A DNA stretch of 64,000 bases from Bacteroidota bacterium. GTDB lineage: Bacteria > Bacteroidota > Bacteroidia > Bacteroidales > DTGW01. Shown piece after piece: positions 9,168 to 17,787 of this stretch. Within the stretch, counting starts at the first letter, position 1, and every line of letters starts with the position of its first letter. The notes beneath the pieces were generated by a model that searched no databases, was not told the origin of the DNA, and was given only the letters and a program-made list of their open reading frames with translations. Both the position numbers and the translations under genes were made by a program. The stretch spans positions 62,001 to 126,000 of the forward strand of contig JAKPQD010000132.1 of the NCBI GenBank assembly GCA_029572965.1, in the 5' to 3' direction.

Positions 9168-10487
9168 TTAAAAGAAACGAATAGCTACCTTGCCTCCAAT
9201 CCAGAAATTCAGTTCCCGTCCACTCGGCCATTTGGTTTTTGCAATCTTATATGGGGCATAATCGCTGAAATACTTATGGTTTTGAGATTGATCAGAACCT
9301 ACATACTGCAAATTAGCTGTCAAGCCAGCAGCAATGGATAGTTTGGAAGCCAATTTGCGGTCAACGCCAAAATATATCTTATAAAGCTGGTTGTGCCAAT
9401 CGCTGTCCCATCGTTTATAATACTGCTGAGAAGAAACATCCAGGTCGAAGCTAAGCCTTTCGTTGTATTCAAAGGTTGTACCCAAGCCATAACCAAATGC
9501 CCAAATCGGTGCATCTAACGTTGATGGGTCAACTCCCAAAAGCAGGATACCGTGCAGCTTTTTTGCACCTGAACGAAAAGCAAGGTTCACGTTATACTTT
9601 TCATCTGTCGAAACTTCAAACTGACGGATGCCGTTACGACTGAGATTCACTAACCCAATAGCAACACCATTCAACGTATCAGCAATATTGACAACGCCCA
9701 CCTGCACACCGTCCACTTTTCGGGCAACATTGACCACTCCGGCCACTTGCGAACCTTTTATTTCATTAGCCACGTTAGCAACTCCTGCGACCTGCGTACC
9801 ATTAGCCTTTCCAAAAGCCTGGTTGGTAACCCCGGCCACCTGGCATCCAAAAAGATTACGACTTGTATTGCTTACCCCGGCAACTCCTGCGCCAGTCATA
9901 TCCTTACTCACATTGGAAACTCCGGCAACCTGAACTCCCATTATTGAACTAACAGCTACATTGGAAACGCCGGTTATCTGCTGCACTTTAACTACAGACG
10001 AATCGCCGCCTTTGTCAACCATAACATTGCTGACGCCTGCAATCTGGATACCCTCAACACGGCCACCTGTAATGCTTGCAACACCACTAACCTGCGAGCC
10101 TACTACAGATTGTCTGTTGAAACTCACCACCCCGGATATTTGACTGCCACGGACATTTTTTGAAACATTGGACACTCCGGCTATCTGAACGCCAACAACG
10201 TTGCCGCCTATAAAGTTGCTCACCCCGGCTACCTGGGCACCATTGACATCACTTTTTACAATATTAAATACGCCCCCAACTTCAAAAGCTGCAACAGCAG
10301 GAACGTATCCTCCAATACAATTTATTGACACGCAAACTGCATCAGCCCCAGAAACCGGATTGAATGAGAAATATGGTACAAAAGATATTTGAATAGGGGA
10401 TATACGCTGCATTTTTGCAGAATCATCTTGCGAAAATGCATTAAAACTAAATAACCCAACTAACACTAAAACTAAAAACCTTTTCAT
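9168..10487 (-). CDS. Exported repeat protein with outer-membrane-like C terminus (LA_2272-like)
   Basis: This 439-residue protein has a signal peptide (ending AFSQ), a short lead, then about 13 tandem 15-16-residue repeats (about 85-280) with consensus GxQ(V/I)(A/S)GVxN(V), such as GVQVAGVSNVSK. The regularity suggests a beta-solenoid or repeating strands. The C-terminal 150 residues alternate hydrophobic and polar residues and end in VAIRFF, an outer-membrane barrel signature. It resembles the LA_2272-type surface-repeat family, for which I know no biochemical role. The preamble, repeats and tail are paralogous to the gene immediately upstream (10585-12585); 97 bases separate them and both lie in the sigma/FecR operon direction. 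Confidence 0.7.
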   Translation of the reverse strand: MKRFLVLVLVGLFSFNAFSQDDSAKMQRISPIQISFVPYFSFNPVSGADAVCVSINCIGGYVPAVAAFEVGGVFNIVKSDVNGAQVAGVSNFIGGNVVGVQIAGVSNVSKNVRGSQISGVVSFNRQSVVGSQVSGVASITGGRVEGIQIAGVSNVMVDKGGDSSVVKVQQITGVSNVAVSSIMGVQVAGVSNVSKDMTGAGVAGVSNTSRNLFGCQVAGVTNQAFGKANGTQVAGVANVANEIKGSQVAGVVNVARKVDGVQVGVVNIADTLNGVAIGLVNLSRNGIRQFEVSTDEKYNVNLAFRSGAKKLHGILLLGVDPSTLDAPIWAFGYGLGTTFEYNERLSFDLDVSSQQYYKRWDSDWHNQLYKIYFGVDRKLASKLSIAAGLTANLQYVGSDQSQNHKYFSDYAPYKIAKTKWPSGRELNFWIGGKVAIRFF

Positions 10488-10584
10488 GACTGTATTATTT
10501 TAAACTATTAAACATTGATTCTTTCTGAAATCAATGCTATGACAGCTTAAAATAAATACCCCTCCACTCTGTTTTGAAAAAATA

Positions 10585-12585
10585 TCAGAACCTAATACCA
10601 ACGCGGGCTCCAATATAACTACTCAGTTTATGGCCTGTTGAAACGTTAGAAGATGATAAGGTATATGGAATTATTTTTGAAAAAGTTGAACTGCTGCTGG
10701 CATCATCGGTATTATAATACATGAGATTGTATGTTAAACCATAAGCAAGATAGCTGTTGGAAGAAATTTTCCTGTTAAACCCCAGATACCCTCTGAAAGC
10801 CTGGGCATTGTTTTCAACATCTGACTTATGGACAATATTTTGTTCCATAATATTCAGTTCTATATCGTTCTTTTCATTTAGTTGCCACATGGTACCCAAA
10901 CCAATGCCATAGCCCCACACAGGATCGCTGACATAAAAGGCATTTGCGCCCACTGTGAAAAATGTAAAAAACTTTTTCACCCCTGTCCTGTATGCCAGGT
11001 TAACATTGAGCAATTCATCTGCATATACCTCAACTTTATGATAACCGTTTTTTACATAGTTGAACAACCCAATAGGCACGCCAGTGCAGGTATCGGCAAT
11101 GTTTATCAAGGCAAGCTGCGAACCATCCACTTTTTCAGCAATGTTCAGCATGCTTGTCATCTGCATTCCTTCAACAGTGTCAGATATATTTATCAATCCG
11201 GCTGCCTGCACACCTTTGTTCTTTTTTGAGATATTCAAAAAACCAGCAACCTGCGCCCCCTGAACTTCTCCCGAAGTGTTTAAAAAACCAGACACCTGGG
11301 CTCCTTTAACTTGTTTGGCATGGCAGGAAATTCCTGCCACCTGCGTCTGAATGTCTTTTGAAACCACATTGATGAGGCCGGATATCTGCGAGCCTGTTGT
11401 CCTTTCTAATATATTGATGCATCCCGAAAGTTGCGGCCCATATACATTTTTACCTACATTGATAACTCCTGACAACTGCAAATAGCTGTCTTTGCTGACA
11501 TTTACCACACCAGATATCTGCGAAGGAGCATTACCCCAAGTAATATTCAATACACCTGCTACCTGTACCCCGGCATCTTTAACAACTAAGTTACCCACCC
11601 CGGCCAACTGAACCCCTTTGGCCGATTCAACAATATTTAAAGCTCCTGCAGTCTGACATCCTTGCACGTATTTACATACATTGAATACTCCGGCAGCCTG
11701 GTAGCCCAAAACAGAGTCGCCTACAACATTAGCTACTCCTGCGCATTGTATAAAACGGGCATTACCTGAAACAATATTCATAATTCCGCCAAATTCAGCA
11801 ACATTCACTTCCTTAACGTAACCAATAGTCATATTAAACGACATATCGTTACTGACACTCCCGGCCAAAAGTTTATTGGTACCCACAAATGGCAACAACG
11901 AAAAGCTCACCTTTTTGAACACCTCATCCTTAATGTTGGCTGCATTGGTTTTCAGCTTGTCACTAAGCAACCATGCGGGGATATTGATTTTATTGACAAT
12001 TTTATTGGTATCCTCCTGTTGTTTCTTCAATGGCATTGTTACCACCTTATTATGAACTACAATAGGTTGAATCTGTCCCGGGTCGTAGCCTGATTTGCTA
12101 ACAATAAGTTGTGCAGCCGAATCGCTTGCCGGCACCAACATTTTAAAATACCCATATTCATCAGTATTAACTGAAACAAGGCTGTTTTTATCATACACAG
12201 TAACATCCTTCAACAACCCCTCATTGTCAGCACCAGTAATATAGCCTTCTACCACTAACTTTTTTTGAATTTGCCCGGCATTCTTGTTTTGCTTGAGGAT
12301 AATGTATTTACCCCTTGACCTGAACAGCACTTTGTCGCCCATTACTAACGAAAGCACGTATCTGACAGGTTGTTTGTAGCAATTGATTGTTACTGGCCTG
12401 ATTTCTTGAATAACACTACTACTATAAGAAAATGTAACACCTGCTTGTACTGATATTTTATCAAGCACCTCATCAACAGACATATTATTGCCATTGATGG
12501 TAACCTGTCTTTCTAAAACAGGGATTTCGGACCTGACTATTGAAATTGCTACAAAAATGAGCAATATACAGAGCTTTATCTTCAT
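10585..12585 (-). CDS. STN-domain protein fused to GxQxxGVxN surface repeats
   Basis: This 666-residue protein begins with a signal peptide, followed by an STN (secretin/TonB N-terminal) domain at about 25-100, a carboxypeptidase-regulatory-like sandwich at about 108-190, a linker, then about 15-17 short repeats (262-510, for example GAQVAGFLNISKK) and a C-terminal barrel-like region ending VGIRF. STN domains in FecA-type receptors contact the periplasmic part of FecR. Here the STN sits on a repeat protein rather than a TonB receptor: no plug domain is visible. Its ATG overlaps the fecR stop by four bases (ATGA), so expression is coupled to that anti-sigma gene. I infer a surface protein that signals to the cassette's sigma factor. 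Confidence 0.72.
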   Translation of the reverse strand: MKIKLCILLIFVAISIVRSEIPVLERQVTINGNNMSVDEVLDKISVQAGVTFSYSSSVIQEIRPVTINCYKQPVRYVLSLVMGDKVLFRSRGKYIILKQNKNAGQIQKKLVVEGYITGADNEGLLKDVTVYDKNSLVSVNTDEYGYFKMLVPASDSAAQLIVSKSGYDPGQIQPIVVHNKVVTMPLKKQQEDTNKIVNKINIPAWLLSDKLKTNAANIKDEVFKKVSFSLLPFVGTNKLLAGSVSNDMSFNMTIGYVKEVNVAEFGGIMNIVSGNARFIQCAGVANVVGDSVLGYQAAGVFNVCKYVQGCQTAGALNIVESAKGVQLAGVGNLVVKDAGVQVAGVLNITWGNAPSQISGVVNVSKDSYLQLSGVINVGKNVYGPQLSGCINILERTTGSQISGLINVVSKDIQTQVAGISCHAKQVKGAQVSGFLNTSGEVQGAQVAGFLNISKKNKGVQAAGLINISDTVEGMQMTSMLNIAEKVDGSQLALINIADTCTGVPIGLFNYVKNGYHKVEVYADELLNVNLAYRTGVKKFFTFFTVGANAFYVSDPVWGYGIGLGTMWQLNEKNDIELNIMEQNIVHKSDVENNAQAFRGYLGFNRKISSNSYLAYGLTYNLMYYNTDDASSSSTFSKIIPYTLSSSNVSTGHKLSSYIGARVGIRF

Positions 12586-13598
12586 GGCATGTTGTTACAA
12601 GCCTCACCTGTCAATAAATAGCCTCCGGCAACTTTTTCTACTCGGAGCCCAAGGGTCTCAGCTATGATATTAACTATATTTTCTATGGTTTCGTTTTCAA
12701 AACTTACAGTAATCCTGCAATTGTATATATTGCCCAATGATAGCGTTATATATTGACCATAAACACTGTTAATCTGTGTCACCACATCAACAAGTCGCGA
12801 ATTGTCAAAGTGAAAGATGCGGGCATAAGCTATATTTGCTTTATTAACGGCACGTTTGTAAAAATTATCCTGGCTCTTAATATAAAAGCCTTTTTCGCCT
12901 TCGTTAACGATGATTCCGGGGTTGTATTGGGTGTAAAAAGCTACCACACCGCTTTGTACATATATTTCAACAGTATCGCTACCCTCATCGGCCTTGACGT
13001 TAAACGAAGTACCCAAATCTTTTACAAAAGCTTTCTCTGTTTGAACAATAAAAGGCAATGTATCATGTTGTACATCAAAAAATGCTTCTCCTTTAAGCTC
13101 TACCGTCCTGTGTTCTTTCCCAAAACCTTTTTTTACAATAATTTTAGCATTTTTATTTAACCTTACGATTGAATTATCAAGCATCTTTCGACATACAACA
13201 CTATCAAAAGCAGACAATGAAAGCTGTTCAGAAATGTCAACTTTATTCGCCCCATAATAATAAGCAACAGTACCAATACCAATTAATATAACCGCAACAG
13301 CAGCAACACGCAGAAACAAATTACTACTAAAAAACACTCTCTTGGCCTTTTTTTTAGGTTGGGTATCTGCGGCTTGCATCTTTTTGTGCAGGCTGTTCCA
13401 ACCCTTATCCACATCAAACTTCTCGATACGGTGTGATGCAACGGTCTTATCATGGGCAAACCGAATACCTTCGAAGTATTTCTTGTTCTCCCCGGCCTCT
13501 TCCATCCACCTCTCAAGCTGCTGCATCTCGCTGCGGGTAGCTTCTCCGGTCAGGTAGCGGGCTATTAAATAATCTATATGTTTACTATCGAGCTTCAA
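12582..13598 (-). CDS. FecR-family anti-sigma regulator
   Basis: This 338-residue protein has an N-terminal cytoplasmic helical region (about 1-90, with YLIARYLTGEATRSEMQQLERW typical of Bacteroidota anti-sigma domains, seen here in part as YLTGEATRSEMQ), one membrane helix (93-114), a periplasmic FecR domain (about 125-225, with LKGEAFFDV and LGTSFNVKA) and a C-terminal DUF4974 domain (about 255-330). It would bind the neighbouring ECF sigma and release it on a signal from an STN domain. It starts four bases after the sigma stop and overlaps the STN-repeat gene downstream. Confidence 0.9.
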   Translation of the reverse strand: MKLDSKHIDYLIARYLTGEATRSEMQQLERWMEEAGENKKYFEGIRFAHDKTVASHRIEKFDVDKGWNSLHKKMQAADTQPKKKAKRVFFSSNLFLRVAAVAVILIGIGTVAYYYGANKVDISEQLSLSAFDSVVCRKMLDNSIVRLNKNAKIIVKKGFGKEHRTVELKGEAFFDVQHDTLPFIVQTEKAFVKDLGTSFNVKADEGSDTVEIYVQSGVVAFYTQYNPGIIVNEGEKGFYIKSQDNFYKRAVNKANIAYARIFHFDNSRLVDVVTQINSVYGQYITLSLGNIYNCRITVSFENETIENIVNIIAETLGLRVEKVAGGYLLTGEACNNMP

Positions 13599-13602
13599 AC
13601 CT

Positions 13603-14181
13603 TCAGTTTTTATTTATCAACAACCACAACAGCAATGGTAAATACTCTTTCAGCCTTTCGCGCAGTATCTTCAAGGCTTTTACCATGTGCTTATCCACCG
13701 TTTTAATTGATATCTCAAGCTGTTCGGCGATTTCGGCATAAGTAAGGTTTTCAAAGCGGCTCAGTACAAATACCGTGCGGCATTGCTGCGGCATCGACTC
13801 AATGGCTGCATTAATCTGCTGCTCCAGCTCTTTACCTATAACCATCTGCGATGTCCCTTCAATGGACGATTCTGTGTTGTAGCGCACATGTTCCCCGTGC
13901 ATTTGCTTAACCTTGTTGTGCTTGATACGGTTCAAACAGCTATTGTGCACAGCCCTGTATAAGTACGACTTCACCGATGTATGGATCTCAATACTATCGC
14001 GCTGTTCCCAAAGTGCCAAAAACATATTCTGCACCACTTCTTCTGCTTCATCCACATCATACAGCATGGTATTGGCGTAATTGCACAAACGCTCGTAGTA
14101 GCTCCTGAAAACATTTTCAAAAGCCGCTTCGTCGCTATTGCGTATCCCAGCAACAAACTCACTATCTGTAACCAATACCAT
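13603..14181 (-). CDS. ECF-type RNA polymerase sigma factor
   Basis: The protein (about 192 residues) has sigma region 2 (AFENVFRSYYERLCNYANTM, then EVVQNMFLALWEQRD) and region 4 (LTYAEIAEQLEISIKTVDKH), as in the Bacteroides-expanded ECF family. The ATG at 14181 is preferred to a TTG six bases upstream. It is the first gene of the cassette sigma-fecR-STN repeat protein-repeat protein and presumably directs transcription of its own operon. The intergenic region upstream holds no clear housekeeping element, in keeping with ECF autoregulation, but I cannot identify the ECF promoter by eye. Confidence 0.92.
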   Translation of the reverse strand: MVLVTDSEFVAGIRNSDEAAFENVFRSYYERLCNYANTMLYDVDEAEEVVQNMFLALWEQRDSIEIHTSVKSYLYRAVHNSCLNRIKHNKVKQMHGEHVRYNTESSIEGTSQMVIGKELEQQINAAIESMPQQCRTVFVLSRFENLTYAEIAEQLEISIKTVDKHMVKALKILRERLKEYLPLLLWLLINKN

Positions 14182-14331
14182 CCGCAAATTTTGAGGCTAA
14201 GATATCTATTAGCCCTTTACTTTCCAAACTTGTTTTTACTCAAGACAATTATTTTAAACATCCCCTCCATTCATAAAAAAAACATTTTTAAATACAATGC
14301 TAATTTTAACATTCCATTTCAAACAGATTTA

Positions 14332-14339
14332 TATTTTTG
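14332..14339 (+). promoter_or_regulatory. -7 promoter element for S41 peptidase
   Basis: TATTTTTG matches TAnnTTTG and lies 60 bases before the ATG at 14400. Confidence 0.4.
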
Positions 14340-14399
14340 TAAGCACAGATAACACTATAAAGTGTATCTGAAACTTTTTTTGATTTAAAACCTGAACAA

Positions 14400-15851
14400 A
14401 TGAAGAACTTTTTTAAAATCTTCTGCCTTTTAGCAGCATTTTCTGTATTCGCTGTAAGTTGCGATGATAGTGACGATGATTCAATGTCGGAACTTGACCT
14501 TTCTATCAATTATTTTATTTGGGAAAACATGAACCTGTATTATCTGTGGACAGACAATGTTAGTGCTTTGGACGAAAAAAACTATTCATCAAAAGAGGAT
14601 GTCGAAAATAATTTACTGAAAAAATATCCCGACCATGAAGAGTTTTTCAATTCGTTGCTTTACAAAAAAGGTGAAGTGGATCGCTTTTCGTGGATTGTTG
14701 ACGATTATGAAAAGCTTGAAAAAATGTTCCAGGGAATTACCAAATCTATGGGCTTTGATTTTGTCCTGGGCAAAATTGGCACTACTGATAATGTATTTGG
14801 CCTTGTACGTTATGTTGTAAAAGGAGGCCCGGCAGACAGGGCAGGCCTCAAACGTGGCGACTTTTTCACCAGAATTGACGACCAGCAGCTTACTGTCTCT
14901 AATTATAACACCCTTTTGTCAAACGAAAACTCTTATAAAATTGGTCTGGCAGAAGTGATAGACCATAAAATTACAAACCTTTCTACTTCGTACAACCTTA
15001 CAGCCGAAGAAGTTCATGAAAACCCTATATACCTTGACACTATTTATACTATCAAAGATAAAAAAATTGGATACCTTGTGTACAACGGGTTTATGTCCAA
15101 CTATGACAACCAGCTAAATGCTGTTTTTGCAAAATTCAAGCAGGCTGGAATACAAGACCTCATCCTCGACCTGCGTTACAATGGTGGCGGCTCATTAGCT
15201 TCTGCCAAGTATTTAGCCAGCATGATTTATAGCACCGACACAACCCTAATTTTCAACAAAAATAGCTACAATGCCGACCTCGAAAAATATATCATTGAAA
15301 AAGAAGGGAAAAACGCTTTGAATGAATATTTTGCTGCAAAAATTAAAGCCTCTGACGACACTCGTGAAGAAGCCATCAATTCTCTTGGCTTAAAGAGTTT
15401 ATATGTCATTACCACAAGTAGTACAGCTTCTGCCAGCGAAATACTTATTAACGACCTCAAACCCTACATTAAAGTAACTATGATAGGTGGCACAACTTAT
15501 GGAAAATACGTAGGCTCCATTACCATCAAAGATTATGACAGAAATGACAAACTCAACCCCAATCATAAATGGGCATTGCAGCCTATTATCATGAAATCGA
15601 CCAACAAAAACGGGGTTTCTGACTTTTATAATGGACTTACTCCTGATGAAAAATTGGAAGAAGACATCACCAACCTTTTGCCCTTTGGCAATACCGAAGA
15701 GTTGTTGCTAAAAGCGGCCATTGCAAAAATTAATGGCACATCTTCGGCAAAAAAAGCCCAAGCCCCTGTTTTCAGCACTTTTGCCGAACGAAAAGACCTC
15801 ATCCCGCATAGCCGCGAAATGCACCTGAATGATGTTTTTAAAATGAAATAA
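14400..15851 (+). CDS. S41-family peptidase lipoprotein with PDZ domain
   Basis: This 483-residue protein has a lipoprotein signal (FAVSC, lipidated Cys at about 21) followed by an Asp-rich stretch (DDSDDDS). An N-terminal helical domain (about 30-110) precedes a PDZ domain (about 125-200, GGPADRAGLKRGDFFTRIDD) and the S41 protease core (about 215-420). The nucleophile lies in TTSSTASASEILINDLKPY (Ser of SASE), and LILDLRYNGGGS is also typical. It is a C-terminal-processing-peptidase-like enzyme anchored in the outer or inner membrane, probably degrading exported proteins; the target is unknown. The next gene begins on the base after its stop. Confidence 0.9.
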   Translation: MKNFFKIFCLLAAFSVFAVSCDDSDDDSMSELDLSINYFIWENMNLYYLWTDNVSALDEKNYSSKEDVENNLLKKYPDHEEFFNSLLYKKGEVDRFSWIVDDYEKLEKMFQGITKSMGFDFVLGKIGTTDNVFGLVRYVVKGGPADRAGLKRGDFFTRIDDQQLTVSNYNTLLSNENSYKIGLAEVIDHKITNLSTSYNLTAEEVHENPIYLDTIYTIKDKKIGYLVYNGFMSNYDNQLNAVFAKFKQAGIQDLILDLRYNGGGSLASAKYLASMIYSTDTTLIFNKNSYNADLEKYIIEKEGKNALNEYFAAKIKASDDTREEAINSLGLKSLYVITTSSTASASEILINDLKPYIKVTMIGGTTYGKYVGSITIKDYDRNDKLNPNHKWALQPIIMKSTNKNGVSDFYNGLTPDEKLEEDITNLLPFGNTEELLLKAAIAKINGTSSAKKAQAPVFSTFAERKDLIPHSREMHLNDVFKMK

Positions 15852-16454
15852 ATGGATAAAAGAGATTTTATTAAAACAAGTATAGCTTCATTAGGCCTGT
15901 TGTTTATTCCAAAATCTGCCTGGCCGCTTGAATATTACCCAACCACAGAAAATAAAGAATGGGCTATTTTATATAGTACATGGTGCGGTTCTGCCAGAGA
16001 TGCAAGTGTTTGGATCTCAGAAGGAATGAATGGGATAGCCAATGTTTTTGATGTACGCGAAAATCCTGATTTGTCAGAGTATAAGTACTTAATTGTAGGT
16101 GGGGCTATAAGAAATGGCGAAACATCTAAAGAACTTCAGGCATATTTATCAAAACATAAAGACTCCTTCAAAAACAAAATAAAAGGCTTATTTGCTGTTT
16201 GTGGCAACATGCGGCAACCTGTAACAACATCTCAGTACACTAATTTTTTTGACAATCACCTTATTCCCCTGACAAGAGCCAACAAACCCTTGTCGAGGGT
16301 ATTTTTAGGCCGTATTACACTAAATCTGATGGAACCAAAAATTCGCCAACAAATGAAATCTTTCCCAAACATGGAAGATTATGACAACCTCAAACGCAGC
16401 GAATGCATGGACTTTGGCAGGGAAATATTAAACAACTTCAATGCAAATACTTAA
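15852..16454 (+). CDS. Exported flavodoxin-fold protein
   Basis: This 200-residue protein opens with KRDFIKTSIASLGLLF, resembling a twin-arginine signal in which the first Arg is Lys. The body fits the flavodoxin/HemG type: WAILYSTWCGSARDASVWI (phosphate-binding-like loop), YLIVGGAIRNGETSKELQAY and LFAVCGNM. HemG-type enzymes oxidise protoporphyrinogen with menaquinone, but many relatives are uncharacterised. Its ATG directly follows the TAA of the S41 peptidase with no gap, so the pair is translationally coupled. I infer an FMN-binding periplasmic redox protein; whether it uses the Tat route is uncertain because of the KR in place of RR. Confidence 0.65.
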   Translation: MDKRDFIKTSIASLGLLFIPKSAWPLEYYPTTENKEWAILYSTWCGSARDASVWISEGMNGIANVFDVRENPDLSEYKYLIVGGAIRNGETSKELQAYLSKHKDSFKNKIKGLFAVCGNMRQPVTTSQYTNFFDNHLIPLTRANKPLSRVFLGRITLNLMEPKIRQQMKSFPNMEDYDNLKRSECMDFGREILNNFNANT

Positions 16455-16553
16455 AATAAATTAATTCCTGATTAACATTTAATATTCTTCTCAACCTTTA
16501 AATGTAAACCCCTCACCATTAAAATTTTGACCATTTCATTGCTAAATATCTAA

Positions 16554-17126
16554 CTATTTTCCCGATGATTCAGCTTCTATTTTATCTTTAGCTAAGCTTA
16601 TAAGGCTCATAAAAAAATCAAAACCATCATTTTCAATTACTACTGTAGATTTGGATTCATTGTATTTGAGCTGAAAATACGTCATCCATTTACATCTTTC
16701 ACGTTTAAAGAAGCAACCAACAACAGCCCCCGACCGGCTCATAAATTTCAATTCTTTGTTATTGTTACTCTTGTCGATTTGTGTAATAATCGACTGGAAT
16801 AATTTCAATGCATCTGTTAAAGCTTCTAATTCGTCTCTATCGATAAATGTGACCATAGAAAAAGGCATAATTGGTTTTACACTTTGATATTCAAATTGCA
16901 AAGCAAAACAAACACCCCCCGACTTTAAATCTTTGGCTTTTAAAAGCCTTACATCTATCTCGTCTAAGTTTCCAAGTTCAATAAATTCTTTTTCAATAGC
17001 AACACCTGGTTTGTTAATAAATATTTCTATATTAGTTGAATATGCAGCGTTCTCCTTACTTTGCGATTTTATAACATTTGTAAAACCAAGAAATACAACT
17101 AACAATATTTGTATTTTTTTATTCAT
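16554..17126 (-). CDS. Exported protein of unknown function
   Basis: I do not recognise this 190-residue protein. It has an N-terminal signal peptide (about 1-22, ending IKSQS) and a predicted mixed alpha/beta body. Two Cys (in GGVCFALQF and VVGCFFKRERC) may pair. There are no repeats and no membrane helix beyond the signal. It converges on the flavodoxin-like gene and is flanked upstream by a long non-coding stretch with a mobile-type repeat. Confidence 0.6.
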   Translation of the reverse strand: MNKKIQILLVVFLGFTNVIKSQSKENAAYSTNIEIFINKPGVAIEKEFIELGNLDEIDVRLLKAKDLKSGGVCFALQFEYQSVKPIMPFSMVTFIDRDELEALTDALKLFQSIITQIDKSNNNKELKFMSRSGAVVGCFFKRERCKWMTYFQLKYNESKSTVVIENDGFDFFMSLISLAKDKIEAESSGK

Positions 17127-17220
17127 AAAATGAATTTATAAGTTAACATAAAGATAAACAAAAAAAGGTATTTGCTTTTTAAGTTATAAAATATAACAAG
17201 TACGTTATTTTTTATGTCAC

Positions 17221-17437
17221 TGTTGTCCGGTAAAATAAAATAGATACTTTAATATCGTTGATTAGAAACTGGTCGCCCCACAGGGGCTTAATTTTAAAGA
17301 TGTTTAATTTTATTACAAACAGGACATCGCTACGCGACTAAATAATAGCAACGTAGCTGCGAACTGTTTGTAGGATAACCCAATACACCAAATATTCCTA
17401 AGCAGCATAGCAGCGACCTGTTTTTACCGGACAACAA
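17221..17437. repeat. 217-bp MITE-like element with 15-bp terminal inverted repeats
   Basis: TGTTGTCCGGTAAAA at 17221-17235 is repeated in perfect inverse at 17423-17437. Inside are a GCCCC-ACA-GGGGC hairpin (17275-17287) and a longer imperfect inverted repeat (17313-17336 against 17350-17373). No transposase lies within, and no direct repeat is visible at the ends. The structure fits a small non-autonomous transposon or a decayed insertion sequence; the parent element is not in this window. Confidence 0.55.
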
Positions 17438-17738
17438 TGTTTTTATATGCTGAAATTTAACACATACAATCACAAGATGTTTAAATACAACTTTATCTTC
17501 TTTATAACCGCATAACGGTGAAATATTTGTAGAAAAATGAGCTTTATTAATAATTAGGCACAAATTAATTGCCTAACTATATGATTTAGTAGGGTTAACC
17601 CTCCCGTCATACAAAACAAGCTGATTTAGAAATTGTTTAAAGCAATCCATTAAATTAGCGAATTACAATTTCTTAATCGATTAAGTATTTTCTGATGCTT
17701 AATTCGGATCAAATAACTATCTTTGAAACAAAGCATAA

Positions 17739-17772
17739 AAAAAGGCACTTTTAAATTTAGAAGTGCCTTTTT
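17739..17772 (-). terminator. Terminator of the nucleotide-sugar operon
   Basis: AAAAAAGGCACTT and AAGTGCCTTTTT form a strong stem around a 10-base loop, with A and T runs on both sides, 16 bases past the stop of the leftward mutase gene. Confidence 0.85.
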
Positions 17773-17787
17773 CTTTTTTATGGATAT

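Larger units (their letters stand above)
17127..17787. other. 661-base gene-free region
   Basis: The region holds the inverted-repeat element at 17221-17437 and the pgm terminator at 17739-17772. The remainder (about 17438-17735) is AT-rich, with short overlapping open frames that show no domain or start signal, so no gene is called. Confidence 0.6.

Noticed and set aside
9628-10392. Several open frames antisense to the repeat protein
   Set aside because: They mirror the repeat periodicity of the real gene; translations are Thr/Pro-rich low complexity without domains.
17330-17563. Leftward open frame of 77 codons in the gene-free region
   Set aside because: It runs through the inverted-repeat element and lacks domain, start signal or coding bias.
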